Positions 1 through 5,272 of a stretch of 5,272 bases of DNA are shown piece by piece. Position 1 is the stretch's first letter. The number at the start of each line of letters is the position of its first letter. Both the position numbers and the translations under genes were made by a program. The DNA is from an uncultured Eubacteriales bacterium (GTDB lineage: Bacteria; Bacillota; Clostridia; Oscillospirales; Acutalibacteraceae). The stretch is taken from positions 1 to 5,272 of the forward strand of contig ONPH01000090.1 of assembly GCA_900319655.1 (NCBI GenBank). Reading direction: 5' to 3'. A model generated the notes under the pieces. The model saw only the letters and a list, made by a program, of their open reading frames with translations, was not told the origin of the DNA and searched no databases.

Positions 1-366
1 GGCTCCAAGGTGGCCCTCTCCGCCCAGAACTGCGCCGATCACGAGAAGGGCGCCTACACCGGCGAAGTCGCCGTGAACATGCTCACCTCCCTGGGCTGCC
101 AGTACACCATCCTCGGCCACTCCGAGCGCCGTCAGTACTACGGCGAGACCGACGAGAAGCTCGTCGTCAAGACGAAGCTCGCCCTCGAGGCCGGTCTGAA
201 AGTCATCCTCTGCGTCGGCGAGAATCTCGACGAGCGCGAGGCCTACCTCAAGCGAGCTGCCGGAGGCACCATCTACCAGAAGCTGCAGCAACACTACGTC
301 GCACATGGCGACAGGCTAAGGACAGTGTTGAGCAGATACATAAGTTCCAGGAAGAGGATGGTATAG
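1..366 (+). CDS. tpiA: Triosephosphate isomerase internal fragment (5' cut by window edge, 3' broken)
   Basis: The frame is open from base 1. The first ~81 codons match the middle of triosephosphate isomerase, the glycolytic enzyme that interconverts dihydroxyacetone phosphate and glyceraldehyde-3-phosphate. Visible landmarks are AQNC at residues 8-11, KGAYTGEV at 16-23, the active-site signature GHSERR at 39-44 (its His, residue 40, corresponds to catalytic His95), ETDE at 49-52 and [10 protein letters not shown] at 71-80. After about residue 81 (base ~243) the similarity stops, and the remaining ~37 residues to the TAG at 364-366 do not resemble the family. The later loop with the catalytic Glu165 is absent, and the N-terminal Asn/Lys active-site residues lie off the left edge. 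Only 6 of these 81 codons end in A or T, far fewer than in the rest of the window, so this piece has a different compositional origin. The family call is firm; a functional gene ending at 366 is not supported. Confidence 0.85.
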   Translation, partial: GSKVALSAQNCADHEKGAYTGEVAVNMLTSLGCQYTILGHSERRQYYGETDEKLVVKTKLALEAGLKVILCVGENLDEREAYLKRAAGGTIYQKLQQHYVAHGDRLRTVLSRYISSRKRMV

Positions 367-461
367 AAATACAGGAGTATCATACTACTGGTCGCACTGA
401 ATTCTTGCCAACGATGGACGAGCAGATCACATTCACCAAGCAGTGTGATGCCGCTGGCGAT
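244..461. other. Unrecognised segment between two broken genes
   Basis: This stretch lies between the end of recognisable triosephosphate isomerase (~243) and the first recognisable transporter residues (~462-474). The plus-strand frame used by the transporter (codons starting at multiples of three) is open through the whole segment. From about base 303 it reads like genuine coding sequence, for example [15 protein letters not shown] followed by EYHTTGRTEFLPTMDEQ. About half of its codons (25 of the 52 between 306 and 461) end in A or T, unlike the isomerase piece. I do not recognise the protein. It is hydrophilic and so does not look like the missing first membrane helix of the transporter. 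The likeliest reading is a third DNA piece joined on both sides, but a poorly conserved extension of either neighbour is not excluded. Confidence 0.45.
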
Positions 462-734
462 ATCATCTATCTCAATCCGCTGGTTATCATCGCCTACGGA
501 ATGTTCTTCTGCTCAATGATGATCACAATGTACTGCTACAGATACGTTGACGTTTCCGCAGGCCCTATTTTTGAGAGCGCAGGTTACGTATTTGTCGGAA
601 TACTCGGATTTATTTTTCTTAAAGAGAAATTTACCGCCAAGAAAACAATCGGTATGGTTCTCATTCTTCTGGGAATTGTCGTGTTTTCCTTCGGCGGAGA
701 GATATTTAATTTTATTTCAAAAATGTTTGCATAG
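405..734 (+). CDS. EamA/SMR-type small membrane transporter, C-terminal part (5' end lost)
   Basis: From about base 474 this frame encodes a hydrophobic protein of the drug/metabolite transporter superfamily (EamA or small multidrug resistance-like). Membrane helices run roughly from LNPLVIIAYGMFF, then from AGYVFVGILGFIF, and from IGMVLILLGIVVFSF near the C terminus. Between the last two lies the LKEKFTAKKTIG segment, typical of the family's conserved E-x-(6-7)-G hairpin. Full SMR-like proteins have about 110 residues and four helices; here the first helix is missing and is replaced by hydrophilic residues of unknown origin. The nominal TTG (405) or ATG (414) start is therefore probably not the native start, and the frame stays open well upstream. 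SMR-like proteins in glycan operons can flip undecaprenyl-linked sugars (as with ArnE/ArnF). That role fits the glycosyltransferase-like gene 14 bases downstream but is inferred from context. Confidence 0.65.
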   Translation: MPTMDEQITFTKQCDAAGDIIYLNPLVIIAYGMFFCSMMITMYCYRYVDVSAGPIFESAGYVFVGILGFIFLKEKFTAKKTIGMVLILLGIVVFSFGGEIFNFISKMFA

Positions 735-748
735 GTTAGAGGATATTT

Positions 749-2209
749 ATGAAATTGATTAACGCGTTTATCACAAGGTACAAATCCGACAAGGTTTTCC
801 TTGCGGAATGGCTGCTCGCCATCGCAACGGGACTCTTTGTCTTTATCACCTCGTCAACGTGGGATTTGCAGAGCTTAACGCAGTGGTCGGTAAACTTCTG
901 GCACGTCCTGTTTGACGGCGGAAATATAAGGAACTTCTACCAGTATACAGCCGACAACGTCTGGAACGTCCACCACACCCACATGGGCTCGGAGCTCATG
1001 AGCGTGCTTCCGTGGTCAATCTGGAATTTGCCGCTGTACTTCGTAGAGAAGTTTACAGGCAGAGCGATTGTCGGTTCACCCGTAATGCTTGCTTACTCCA
1101 AGTTTTTCCTCGTTATAATCTCGGTAATCACGCTGATTTTTGCCAAGAAAGTAACCGAACAGATTACAGGCGACAAAAACAAGGGTATTTGGGCTGCTTT
1201 CCTTTCGGCAAGCTCGATTTACCTCTACATCTCGGTGTGCTACTCGGGACAAAACGAGATATTTATGATATGCGCGTCGGTCATCGCGGTTTACTGCCTG
1301 TTTAACAACAAGCAAGGCTGGTTTATCTTCTGGTCGGCGCTGGCAATTTCAATCAAGCCGTTCTTTGTGCTTGCGTATCTCGCGATACTCCTGCTGCTCG
1401 AAAAGAAGATTTACAAAATCTTCATCAAGCTTTTAATCGGACTGAGCGGAATGATTGTGCAAAAGCTGTTATTCCACGGAGCTCCCGGGTACGAGGAGAG
1501 TATGAACACAGGTCCTGCAAAGCAAATGCTTATGGATATGTTCCCGGGCAATTTGAGCACGGCGTTCGGTCCGGCTTCGTTCTTTGCGATATTCCTGATT
1601 TTAACCTATATTTACGCATACACGCGCGACTTCTCGTTTGATACGCTTAAGACGGACAGAGTGAGGACGGAAAAGTTCGTAATCTACACCATTTGTCTTG
1701 TGTATATGAACTACGTAATGTTCTCACCGTTCTCATTCTACCGCATAGACATTCTCGTACCCTTCCTCTTTATTTTGATTGTTCAAAATGAGAAGATGGT
1801 ATTCTACAACTCGCTGTTTGACTTTGCAATGCAGCTTGGGCTGATGATAAAGCTGATACTGCGCGGCTCGCAGATGTTCCAAATCAGGTTCATCAACAAA
1901 AGCCTTATTTACCGCTTATTCGGCTACACTGTTAAGTACAACGACGAGGGTAAGTATATGAACATCGACAACTACCTTCTCGACAAGGACGAGCTGTACG
2001 ACCATTTGCAGCCGCTGTTCTCGGGTATCGCGGTAATCTGCGGTATACTGCTGCTGGTGTTCAACCACCCCGACGAAAAATACACATTAAAGCTTAACGC
2101 GGAAAAGAGAGTAAGAGCGCTGCTTTGGCTCAGAACAATCATCATTCTTCCCTTCGCGGTATTCTGCGTTTATCTGTTCACAATGGCTCCCGAAAGAGTA
2201 TACGGTTAA
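749..2209 (+). CDS. Polytopic membrane protein, probable GT-C-fold glycosyltransferase
   Basis: This is a 486-residue integral membrane protein with about 10-12 hydrophobic segments, among them residues 21-37, 114-133, 168-185, 190-216, 222-243, 276-291, 310-346, 423-438 and 460-479. The arrangement resembles GT-C glycosyltransferases (GT39/GT83/GT87-like), which transfer sugars from polyprenyl-phosphate donors on the outer face of the membrane. Supporting details are an acidic residue just after the first helix (TWDLQS, Asp39), a long polar first loop rich in Trp and His (about 40-90, with HHTH at 75-78), a SGQNE motif at 166-170 resembling the family's GQ-acidic loop, and a helix containing IKPFF at 202-206. 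The ATG follows AGAGGA (738-743) at five bases' spacing. The gene sits between a flippase-like fragment and rmlA/rmlB, which supports a glycan role. Donor and acceptor cannot be read from sequence. A Wzy-like polymerase or an unassigned membrane protein is the main alternative. Confidence 0.6.
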   Translation: MKLINAFITRYKSDKVFLAEWLLAIATGLFVFITSSTWDLQSLTQWSVNFWHVLFDGGNIRNFYQYTADNVWNVHHTHMGSELMSVLPWSIWNLPLYFVEKFTGRAIVGSPVMLAYSKFFLVIISVITLIFAKKVTEQITGDKNKGIWAAFLSASSIYLYISVCYSGQNEIFMICASVIAVYCLFNNKQGWFIFWSALAISIKPFFVLAYLAILLLLEKKIYKIFIKLLIGLSGMIVQKLLFHGAPGYEESMNTGPAKQMLMDMFPGNLSTAFGPASFFAIFLILTYIYAYTRDFSFDTLKTDRVRTEKFVIYTICLVYMNYVMFSPFSFYRIDILVPFLFILIVQNEKMVFYNSLFDFAMQLGLMIKLILRGSQMFQIRFINKSLIYRLFGYTVKYNDEGKYMNIDNYLLDKDELYDHLQPLFSGIAVICGILLLVFNHPDEKYTLKLNAEKRVRALLWLRTIIILPFAVFCVYLFTMAPERVYG

Positions 2210-2221
2210 GGAGATGACAAT

Positions 2222-3097
2222 ATGAAAGGTATTATTCTTGCAGGCGGCAGCGGTACAAGGCTGTACCCCATGACGCAGAACGTTTCAAAGCAGCTTTTGC
2301 CGATTTACGACAAGCCGCTTATCTACTATCCGCTCTCAATATTAATGCTTGCGGAAATCAATGAAATTCTCGTAATCTCAACAGAGAAGGACACTCCTCT
2401 GTATCAGAACCTTTTGGGCGACGGCTCGCGCCTTGGTATCTCAATTGAATACGCCGTTCAAAAGGAGCCAAACGGACTTGCCCAGGCGTTTGTAATCGGC
2501 GAGGACTTCATCGGCGACGACAACGTTTGCCTGATTCTCGGCGACAACGTTTTTTACGGTCAGAACTTCCCGAATATGCTCCTCAGAGCAAAGGCGAAAA
2601 ACAGCGGAGCAACCGTGTTCGGCTACCCTGTTAACGACCCGACAGCCTTCGGCGTTGTTGAGTTTAACGAGCAGGGCAAGGTAATTTCCATTGAGGAAAA
2701 GCCCGAGCACCCAAAGTCAAACTACGCTGTGCCGGGAATTTACTTCTACGACAACAAGGTTGTTAAGTACGCAAAGGAGATTGAGCCCTCGGCAAGAGGG
2801 GAGTATGAAATTTCCTCAATCAACAGCCTCTACCTCGAAAACGGCGAGCTCGACGTTGTTCTGCTCGGCAGAGGAATGGCTTGGCTCGACACCGGAACAC
2901 CCGACGGTCTGCTCAAGGCGGCGGAGTTTGTTCAGACAATCCAGTCAATGCAGGGCTTGTATGTAAGCTGTATCGAGGAAATTGCATGGAGAAAAGGCTA
3001 CATCACCTCGGAACAGCTCGAAAAGCTCGGCAAAGAGCTTGAAAAGACAGATTACGGTCAGTATCTATTAAATCTGGCGAAAAACAATAAAAAATAA
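2222..3097 (+). CDS. rfbA: Glucose-1-phosphate thymidylyltransferase (RmlA/RfbA)
   Basis: The enzyme joins dTTP and glucose-1-phosphate to give dTDP-glucose and pyrophosphate, the first step of dTDP-rhamnose and other dTDP-deoxysugar pathways, in the cytoplasm. At 291 residues it has the usual full length. Visible landmarks are the nucleotide-binding [11 protein letters not shown] (8-18), [11 protein letters not shown] (22-32), NGLAQAF (84-90), LGDN (106-109) with Asp108, GVVEF (144-148), the sugar-contacting [20 protein letters not shown] (158-177) and WLDTGT (221-226) with Asp223. The two Asp residues match the metal-binding pair of characterised RmlA enzymes. One small departure is EISSIN at 196-201, where most relatives have EITD-hydrophobic-N. 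The ATG is preceded by AAGGAG (2208-2213), which overlaps the upstream stop codon. The 12-base gap to the membrane protein and 14-base gap to rfbB imply one transcript. Confidence 0.96.
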   Translation: MKGIILAGGSGTRLYPMTQNVSKQLLPIYDKPLIYYPLSILMLAEINEILVISTEKDTPLYQNLLGDGSRLGISIEYAVQKEPNGLAQAFVIGEDFIGDDNVCLILGDNVFYGQNFPNMLLRAKAKNSGATVFGYPVNDPTAFGVVEFNEQGKVISIEEKPEHPKSNYAVPGIYFYDNKVVKYAKEIEPSARGEYEISSINSLYLENGELDVVLLGRGMAWLDTGTPDGLLKAAEFVQTIQSMQGLYVSCIEEIAWRKGYITSEQLEKLGKELEKTDYGQYLLNLAKNNKK

Positions 3098-3111
3098 GGG
3101 AGAATATCACT

Positions 3112-4164
3112 ATGAAAAACGTACTTGTAACAGGCGGCGCCGGCTTTATCGGCTCTAACTTTGTACATCATATGCTCAAAAACCACGACTACAACATCAT
3201 CAATATCGACTCGCTCACCTACGCAGGCAACCTCGACAACCTCAAGGACGTTGAGAACGACAGCAGATACACCTTCTTGAAGGTTGATATCCGCGACCGC
3301 GAGGCTATCACTGAGATTTTTGAGAAGTACGACATTGACACCGTTGTTAACTTCGCGGCTGAGTCGCACGTTGACCGTTCAATCACCGATCCTGAGATTT
3401 TCCTTACTACAAACGTTATCGGAACTCAGACTCTGCTTGACGTAGCAAAGAAGTTCTGGAAGGTTAACCCCGACGACAAGTACTCCACCGAGTACAAGGA
3501 AGGCGTTAAGTACCTACAGGTTTCTACCGACGAGGTTTACGGAGCTCTCGGCAAGACCGGTATGTTTATGGAGACAACTCCCCTCTCGCCCAACAGCCCC
3601 TATTCGGCTTCAAAGGCGAGCGCAGATATGGTAGTAAGAGCTTACCACGAGACCTTCGGTATGCCCGTTAACATCACACGCTGCTCAAACAACTACGGTC
3701 CTTACCAGTTCCCCGAAAAGCTCATTCCGCTTATGATTAACAACTGCAAGAGCGGCAAGCAGCTCCCCGTATACGGCGACGGTATGCAAATCCGCGACTG
3801 GCTGCACGTATCCGACCACTGCAACGCTATCGACACCGTGCTCCACAAGGGCGTAATCGGTGAGATTTACAACATCGGCGGCAACAACGAGAAGGCTAAC
3901 ATCGAGATTGTAAAACTCATCATCAAAACCCTCGGCAAGGACGAGAGCCTTATCAAGTACGTTAAGGACCGTCCCGGTCACGACAGACGTTACGCGATTG
4001 ACAATACAAAAATCACAACTCAGCTCGGCTGGGCACCTAAGTACACCTTTGAGCAGGGCATTGCCGAGACAATCCAGTGGTACCTCGAAAACGAGGAGTG
4101 GATGAACAAAATCACCTCCGGCGACTATATGAAGTACTACGATAATATGTATAAAAAGGCGTAA
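3112..4164 (+). CDS. rfbB: dTDP-glucose 4,6-dehydratase (RmlB/RfbB)
   Basis: This NAD-dependent short-chain dehydrogenase/reductase of the extended type converts dTDP-glucose to dTDP-4-keto-6-deoxyglucose, the step after RmlA. At 350 residues it is full length. The Rossmann motif GGAGFIGS is at 8-15, followed by IDSLTYAGN (32-40), NFAAESHVDRS (80-90), the catalytic STDEVYG (138-144; Asp140 and Glu141 are the dehydratase acid/base pair), YSASK (164-168; Tyr164 and Lys168 catalytic), NNYGPYQFPEKLIP (193-206), GDGMQIRDWLHV (222-233), and the C-terminal RPGHDRRYAID sugar-nucleotide-binding segment. The start is supported by AAGGGAG (3096-3102), nine bases upstream and overlapping the rfbA stop. 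It is the last gene of the cluster here, as hairpins and a T-rich tract follow. rmlC and rmlD are not downstream, so the final dTDP-sugar depends on genes elsewhere. Confidence 0.97.
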   Translation: MKNVLVTGGAGFIGSNFVHHMLKNHDYNIINIDSLTYAGNLDNLKDVENDSRYTFLKVDIRDREAITEIFEKYDIDTVVNFAAESHVDRSITDPEIFLTTNVIGTQTLLDVAKKFWKVNPDDKYSTEYKEGVKYLQVSTDEVYGALGKTGMFMETTPLSPNSPYSASKASADMVVRAYHETFGMPVNITRCSNNYGPYQFPEKLIPLMINNCKSGKQLPVYGDGMQIRDWLHVSDHCNAIDTVLHKGVIGEIYNIGGNNEKANIEIVKLIIKTLGKDESLIKYVKDRPGHDRRYAIDNTKITTQLGWAPKYTFEQGIAETIQWYLENEEWMNKITSGDYMKYYDNMYKKA

Positions 4165-4174
4165 ACTATTTGAA

Positions 4175-4203
4175 TGTAGGGGCGTGCATTGCATGCCCCT
4201 ACA
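4175..4203. repeat. Palindromic hairpin repeat (REP-like), unit 1
   Basis: A 29-base near-perfect inverted repeat lies 10 bases after the rfbB stop. TGTAGGGGC at 4175-4183 pairs with GCCCCTACA at 4195-4203. A further G-T wobble and TGC/GCA pairs extend it to a 13-bp stem with a 3-base ATT loop. Its first nine stem bases from the G (GTAGGGGCG, 4176-4184) recur exactly at 4225-4233 at the head of the next hairpin. No T tract follows it directly, so it is not a classical terminator alone. Such GTAGGGGCG-headed palindromes look like a dispersed intergenic repeat of clostridial genomes, but copy number cannot be seen in one window. Confidence 0.7.
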
Positions 4204-4224
4204 GCAATACATATAATATATACC

Positions 4225-4260
4225 GTAGGGGCGGACCCGTGTGTCCGCCCGTTTTATTTT
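4225..4260 (+). terminator. Probable intrinsic terminator of the glycan operon (hairpin repeat unit 2)
   Basis: GGGCGGAC at 4229-4236 pairs perfectly with GTCCGCCC at 4243-4250, giving an 8-bp GC-rich stem with a 6-base loop. The T-rich run GTTTTATTTT (4251-4260) follows immediately. This is the canonical layout of a rho-independent terminator on the plus strand, 61 bases after the rfbB stop and 10 bases before the -35 box of the next operon. The element starts with GTAGGGGCG, shared with the preceding hairpin, so it may be a mobile palindromic repeat that also serves as a terminator. Confidence 0.7.
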
Positions 4261-4269
4261 AAAAACATC

Positions 4270-4303
4270 TTGACATATCAAGGTTACGGTTGTAAACTAT
4301 AAT
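4270..4303 (+). promoter_or_regulatory. Sigma-70-type promoter of the repressor-peptidase operon
   Basis: A perfect -35 hexamer TTGACA lies at 4270-4275. Two -10 candidates follow. TAAACT at 4293-4298 has the ideal 17-base spacing but matches only four of six positions. TATAAT at 4298-4303 is perfect but 22 bases from TTGACA. The -10 region lies within the inverted repeat described at 4280-4325, so a bound repressor would block polymerase. The leader to the ATG at 4346 would be about 35-40 bases. The promoter call is solid; which -10 is used is open. Confidence 0.7.
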
Positions 4304-4325
4304 TACAGTTTACAACCGTAATCTT
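4280..4325. promoter_or_regulatory. Large inverted repeat, probable double BlaI/MecI-type operator
   Basis: TTACGGTTGTAAACT (4284-4298) and AGTTTACAACCGTAA (4307-4321) are perfect 15-base reverse complements around an 8-base centre. Pairing extends outward to 4280 and 4325 with one G-T mismatch. Each arm is itself a small dyad, TTAC-N4-GTAA, at 4284-4295 and 4310-4321, with centres 26 bases apart. BlaI/MecI repressors bind dyads of the form TTACA-N2-TGTAA as dimers, and these two sites are close matches. They flank the TATAAT and overlap the alternative -10, directly upstream of a BlaI-family gene, so autorepression is the natural reading. The same sequence could also fold as an RNA hairpin if transcribed, but it has no T tract. 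Confidence 0.75.
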
Positions 4326-4345
4326 TAATTGTTTGGGGTGATAAT

Positions 4346-4720
4346 ATGAAAAATGAAATCAGCATTTCCGAAGCCGAGTGGAGCGTAATGGAATTTCTTT
4401 GGAGCAATCCGCTCTCGACCATCACGGACATCCGCAAGGCGCTCTCGCGTAACGGCTGGAGTGACTCCACAATCAAAACCCTTGTCCGCAGGCTTGTGTC
4501 AAAAAAAGCCGCCGCGATTAACGACGAGGGCGCGGTGTTCCGCTATTACGCGCTTTTGTCAGAACAGGAATGCAGGCTAAAGGAGACAAAGAGCTTTATA
4601 AACCGCGTGTACAACGGCTCGGTAAATATGCTCGTCACCAACCTCGCGTCGGAATCAAACCTAACCGAAAAAGAGACGGAGGAGCTTTTGCGCCTGATTG
4701 ACAAAATGGGAAAGGAGTAA
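4346..4720 (+). CDS. BlaI/MecI/CopY-family winged-helix transcriptional repressor
   Basis: This 124-residue protein has the usual BlaI/MecI length and layout. The N-terminal winged helix-turn-helix (about 5-70) carries ISEAEWSVMEFLW (7-19), a WSDSTIKTLVRRLVSKKA recognition-helix region (38-55) and an RYYAL wing end (66-70). A C-terminal helical dimerisation region follows (about 72-122), with ETKSFINRVYNGSV (80-93) and TEKETEELLRLID (107-119). Members repress their own operon and target genes and are inactivated by proteolysis when a partner M56 membrane protease senses a signal. Asn99-Leu100 falls where the Asn101-Phe102 cleavage site lies in staphylococcal BlaI/MecI. The ATG has GGGGTG (4335-4340) five bases upstream. 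The promoter carries matching dyads, and the M56 gene starts three bases after the stop. The regulated target, apart from itself, is not visible. Family confidence is high; beta-lactam specificity is not implied. Confidence 0.93.
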   Translation: MKNEISISEAEWSVMEFLWSNPLSTITDIRKALSRNGWSDSTIKTLVRRLVSKKAAAINDEGAVFRYYALLSEQECRLKETKSFINRVYNGSVNMLVTNLASESNLTEKETEELLRLIDKMGKE

Positions 4721-4723
4721 GCT

Positions 4724-5272
4724 ATGAGCCCCAACACTCTTTCTGATTTTTTGTTTGCGCTTGAGCAAATCGCGCAGCCGCTGTGGTTTTGGATAGTGCA
4801 AGGCGCGGTTTTCACCACTGCTACCGCGCTGTTGATTATCGTTTTCAAGCTGATTTTCAAAAACCGTATCAGCGCAAGATGGCACTTCCTTGTCTGGGCA
4901 ATTTTGCTGATAAGGCTTGTCTTTCCCGTTCTGCCCTCAACGCCTGTTTCGATATTCAATTTCGCGAAAATGGACGAGCAGTCGGTCACTTCATCATCGG
5001 TGGTAAATATTGTTTCGCAGGAGGGCTATTACAGGCAAAGCGACGAGCCGCGCTACTCCTTAACCTTTGGTGAGAACGCCGTGCCCGATAACAACAAACC
5101 TGACAGCGACGGAGTATATTACAACACCAACGTTCACGCGTTCCGCTTCGGAGAATTTTTCGCGATGATATGGGCAGCCGGAGCGCTTGTACTCTCCGTT
5201 TACTTTATCATTGTTTTGATAATTTACCGACGTGGACTAAAAAAGAAACGGCACGAATGTGACGAAAAAACA
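4724..5272 (+). CDS. M56-family (BlaR1/MecR1-type) membrane metallopeptidase, N-terminal part
   Basis: An ATG-started frame remains open to the right edge, giving the first 183 residues. AAAGGAG at 4711-4717, inside the end of the repressor gene, lies six bases upstream of the ATG, and the inter-gene gap is three bases, so the two are likely co-transcribed. Hydrophobic segments lie at about 22-45, 53-70 and 145-168. The segment SARWHFLVWAILLIRLVFPV (50-69), with LPSTPVSIFN (70-79) after it, is characteristic of M56 N termini. Positive residues (KNR 46-48; RRGLKKKR 169-176) place the first loop and the region after the third helix in the cytoplasm, leaving a ~65-residue polar loop (80-144) outside, as in BlaR1 topology. 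The zinc-binding HExxH motif and any extracellular sensor domain would lie beyond the window. The likely role is signal-triggered inactivation of the adjacent repressor; the signal is unknown. Confidence 0.85.
   Translation, partial: MSPNTLSDFLFALEQIAQPLWFWIVQGAVFTTATALLIIVFKLIFKNRISARWHFLVWAILLIRLVFPVLPSTPVSIFNFAKMDEQSVTSSSVVNIVSQEGYYRQSDEPRYSLTFGENAVPDNNKPDSDGVYYNTNVHAFRFGEFFAMIWAAGALVLSVYFIIVLIIYRRGLKKKRHECDEKT

Noticed and set aside
405..416. TTG (405) or ATG (414) as the true start of the SMR/EamA-like gene
   Set aside because: No convincing Shine-Dalgarno precedes either, the frame is open far upstream, and the residues before ~474 are hydrophilic where a first membrane helix is expected.
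4175..4260. CRISPR array or insertion-sequence ends
   Set aside because: There are only two partly similar palindromes, with no regularly spaced full-length repeats, no transposase and no flanking target duplication visible.
3685..4281. Long minus-strand open frame (198 codons) opposite rfbB
   Set aside because: It overlaps the strongly supported rfbB on the other strand and crosses the hairpin region. Its valine- and leucine-rich composition is what the complement of biased coding sequence gives, and I recognise no domain.
4165..4345. Riboswitch or small-RNA gene in the intergenic gap
   Set aside because: The structure is fully explained by two hairpins, a promoter and an operator palindrome, and I recognise no known riboswitch core.
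4546..4989. Minus-strand open frame opposite the repressor-peptidase junction
   Set aside because: Both plus-strand genes here have family motifs and ribosome sites; the minus-strand frame has neither.
4783..5073. Plus-strand 96-codon frame inside the M56 gene
   Set aside because: It is out of frame with the M56 protein, has no ribosome site or family features, and the M56 frame has clear membrane helices with consistent topology.

Overview
The window looks like low-to-medium GC Firmicutes DNA, probably a gut or rumen clostridial relative (Ruminococcus/Oscillospiraceae-like). This is inferred from strong AAGGAG-type ribosome sites, tight co-directional operons, and BlaI/M56 and RmlA/RmlB proteins of clostridial character. 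The first ~460 bases do not fit that picture. They begin with a GC-rich fragment of triosephosphate isomerase, which breaks off mid-protein and runs into an unrecognised stretch with different codon use. The main locus starts inside a small drug/metabolite-transporter (EamA/SMR-like) gene that has lost its 5' end. The left end is therefore either an assembly chimera or a rearranged junction.

From ~465 to 4164 there is a co-directional surface-glycan cluster. It holds the 3' part of an SMR/EamA-like membrane protein (possible lipid-linked sugar flippase), a 486-residue polytopic membrane protein that looks like a GT-C glycosyltransferase, rfbA/rmlA (glucose-1-phosphate thymidylyltransferase) and rfbB/rmlB (dTDP-glucose 4,6-dehydratase). 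Gaps are 12-14 bases and each gene has a good Shine-Dalgarno site. RmlA and RmlB convert glucose-1-phosphate to dTDP-4-keto-6-deoxyglucose, the branch point to dTDP-rhamnose and other deoxysugars. The rmlC/rmlD steps are not in the window. The two membrane proteins plausibly move and attach sugars on the outer face of the membrane.

The 181-base gap at 4165-4345 is dense with signals: a 13-bp-stem hairpin repeat, a second hairpin sharing its first nine bases and followed by a T-rich tract (terminator), a TTGACA promoter, and a perfect 15-bp inverted repeat. Each arm of that repeat is itself a TTAC-N4-GTAA dyad of the kind bound by BlaI/MecI repressors.

Downstream is a second operon: a BlaI/MecI/CopY-family repressor (4346-4720) and, three bases later, an M56 (BlaR1/MecR1-type) membrane metallopeptidase that runs off the right edge. 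The pair forms an apparent self-controlled sensor-repressor switch. No beta-lactamase or PBP gene is visible, so its target and signal are unknown.
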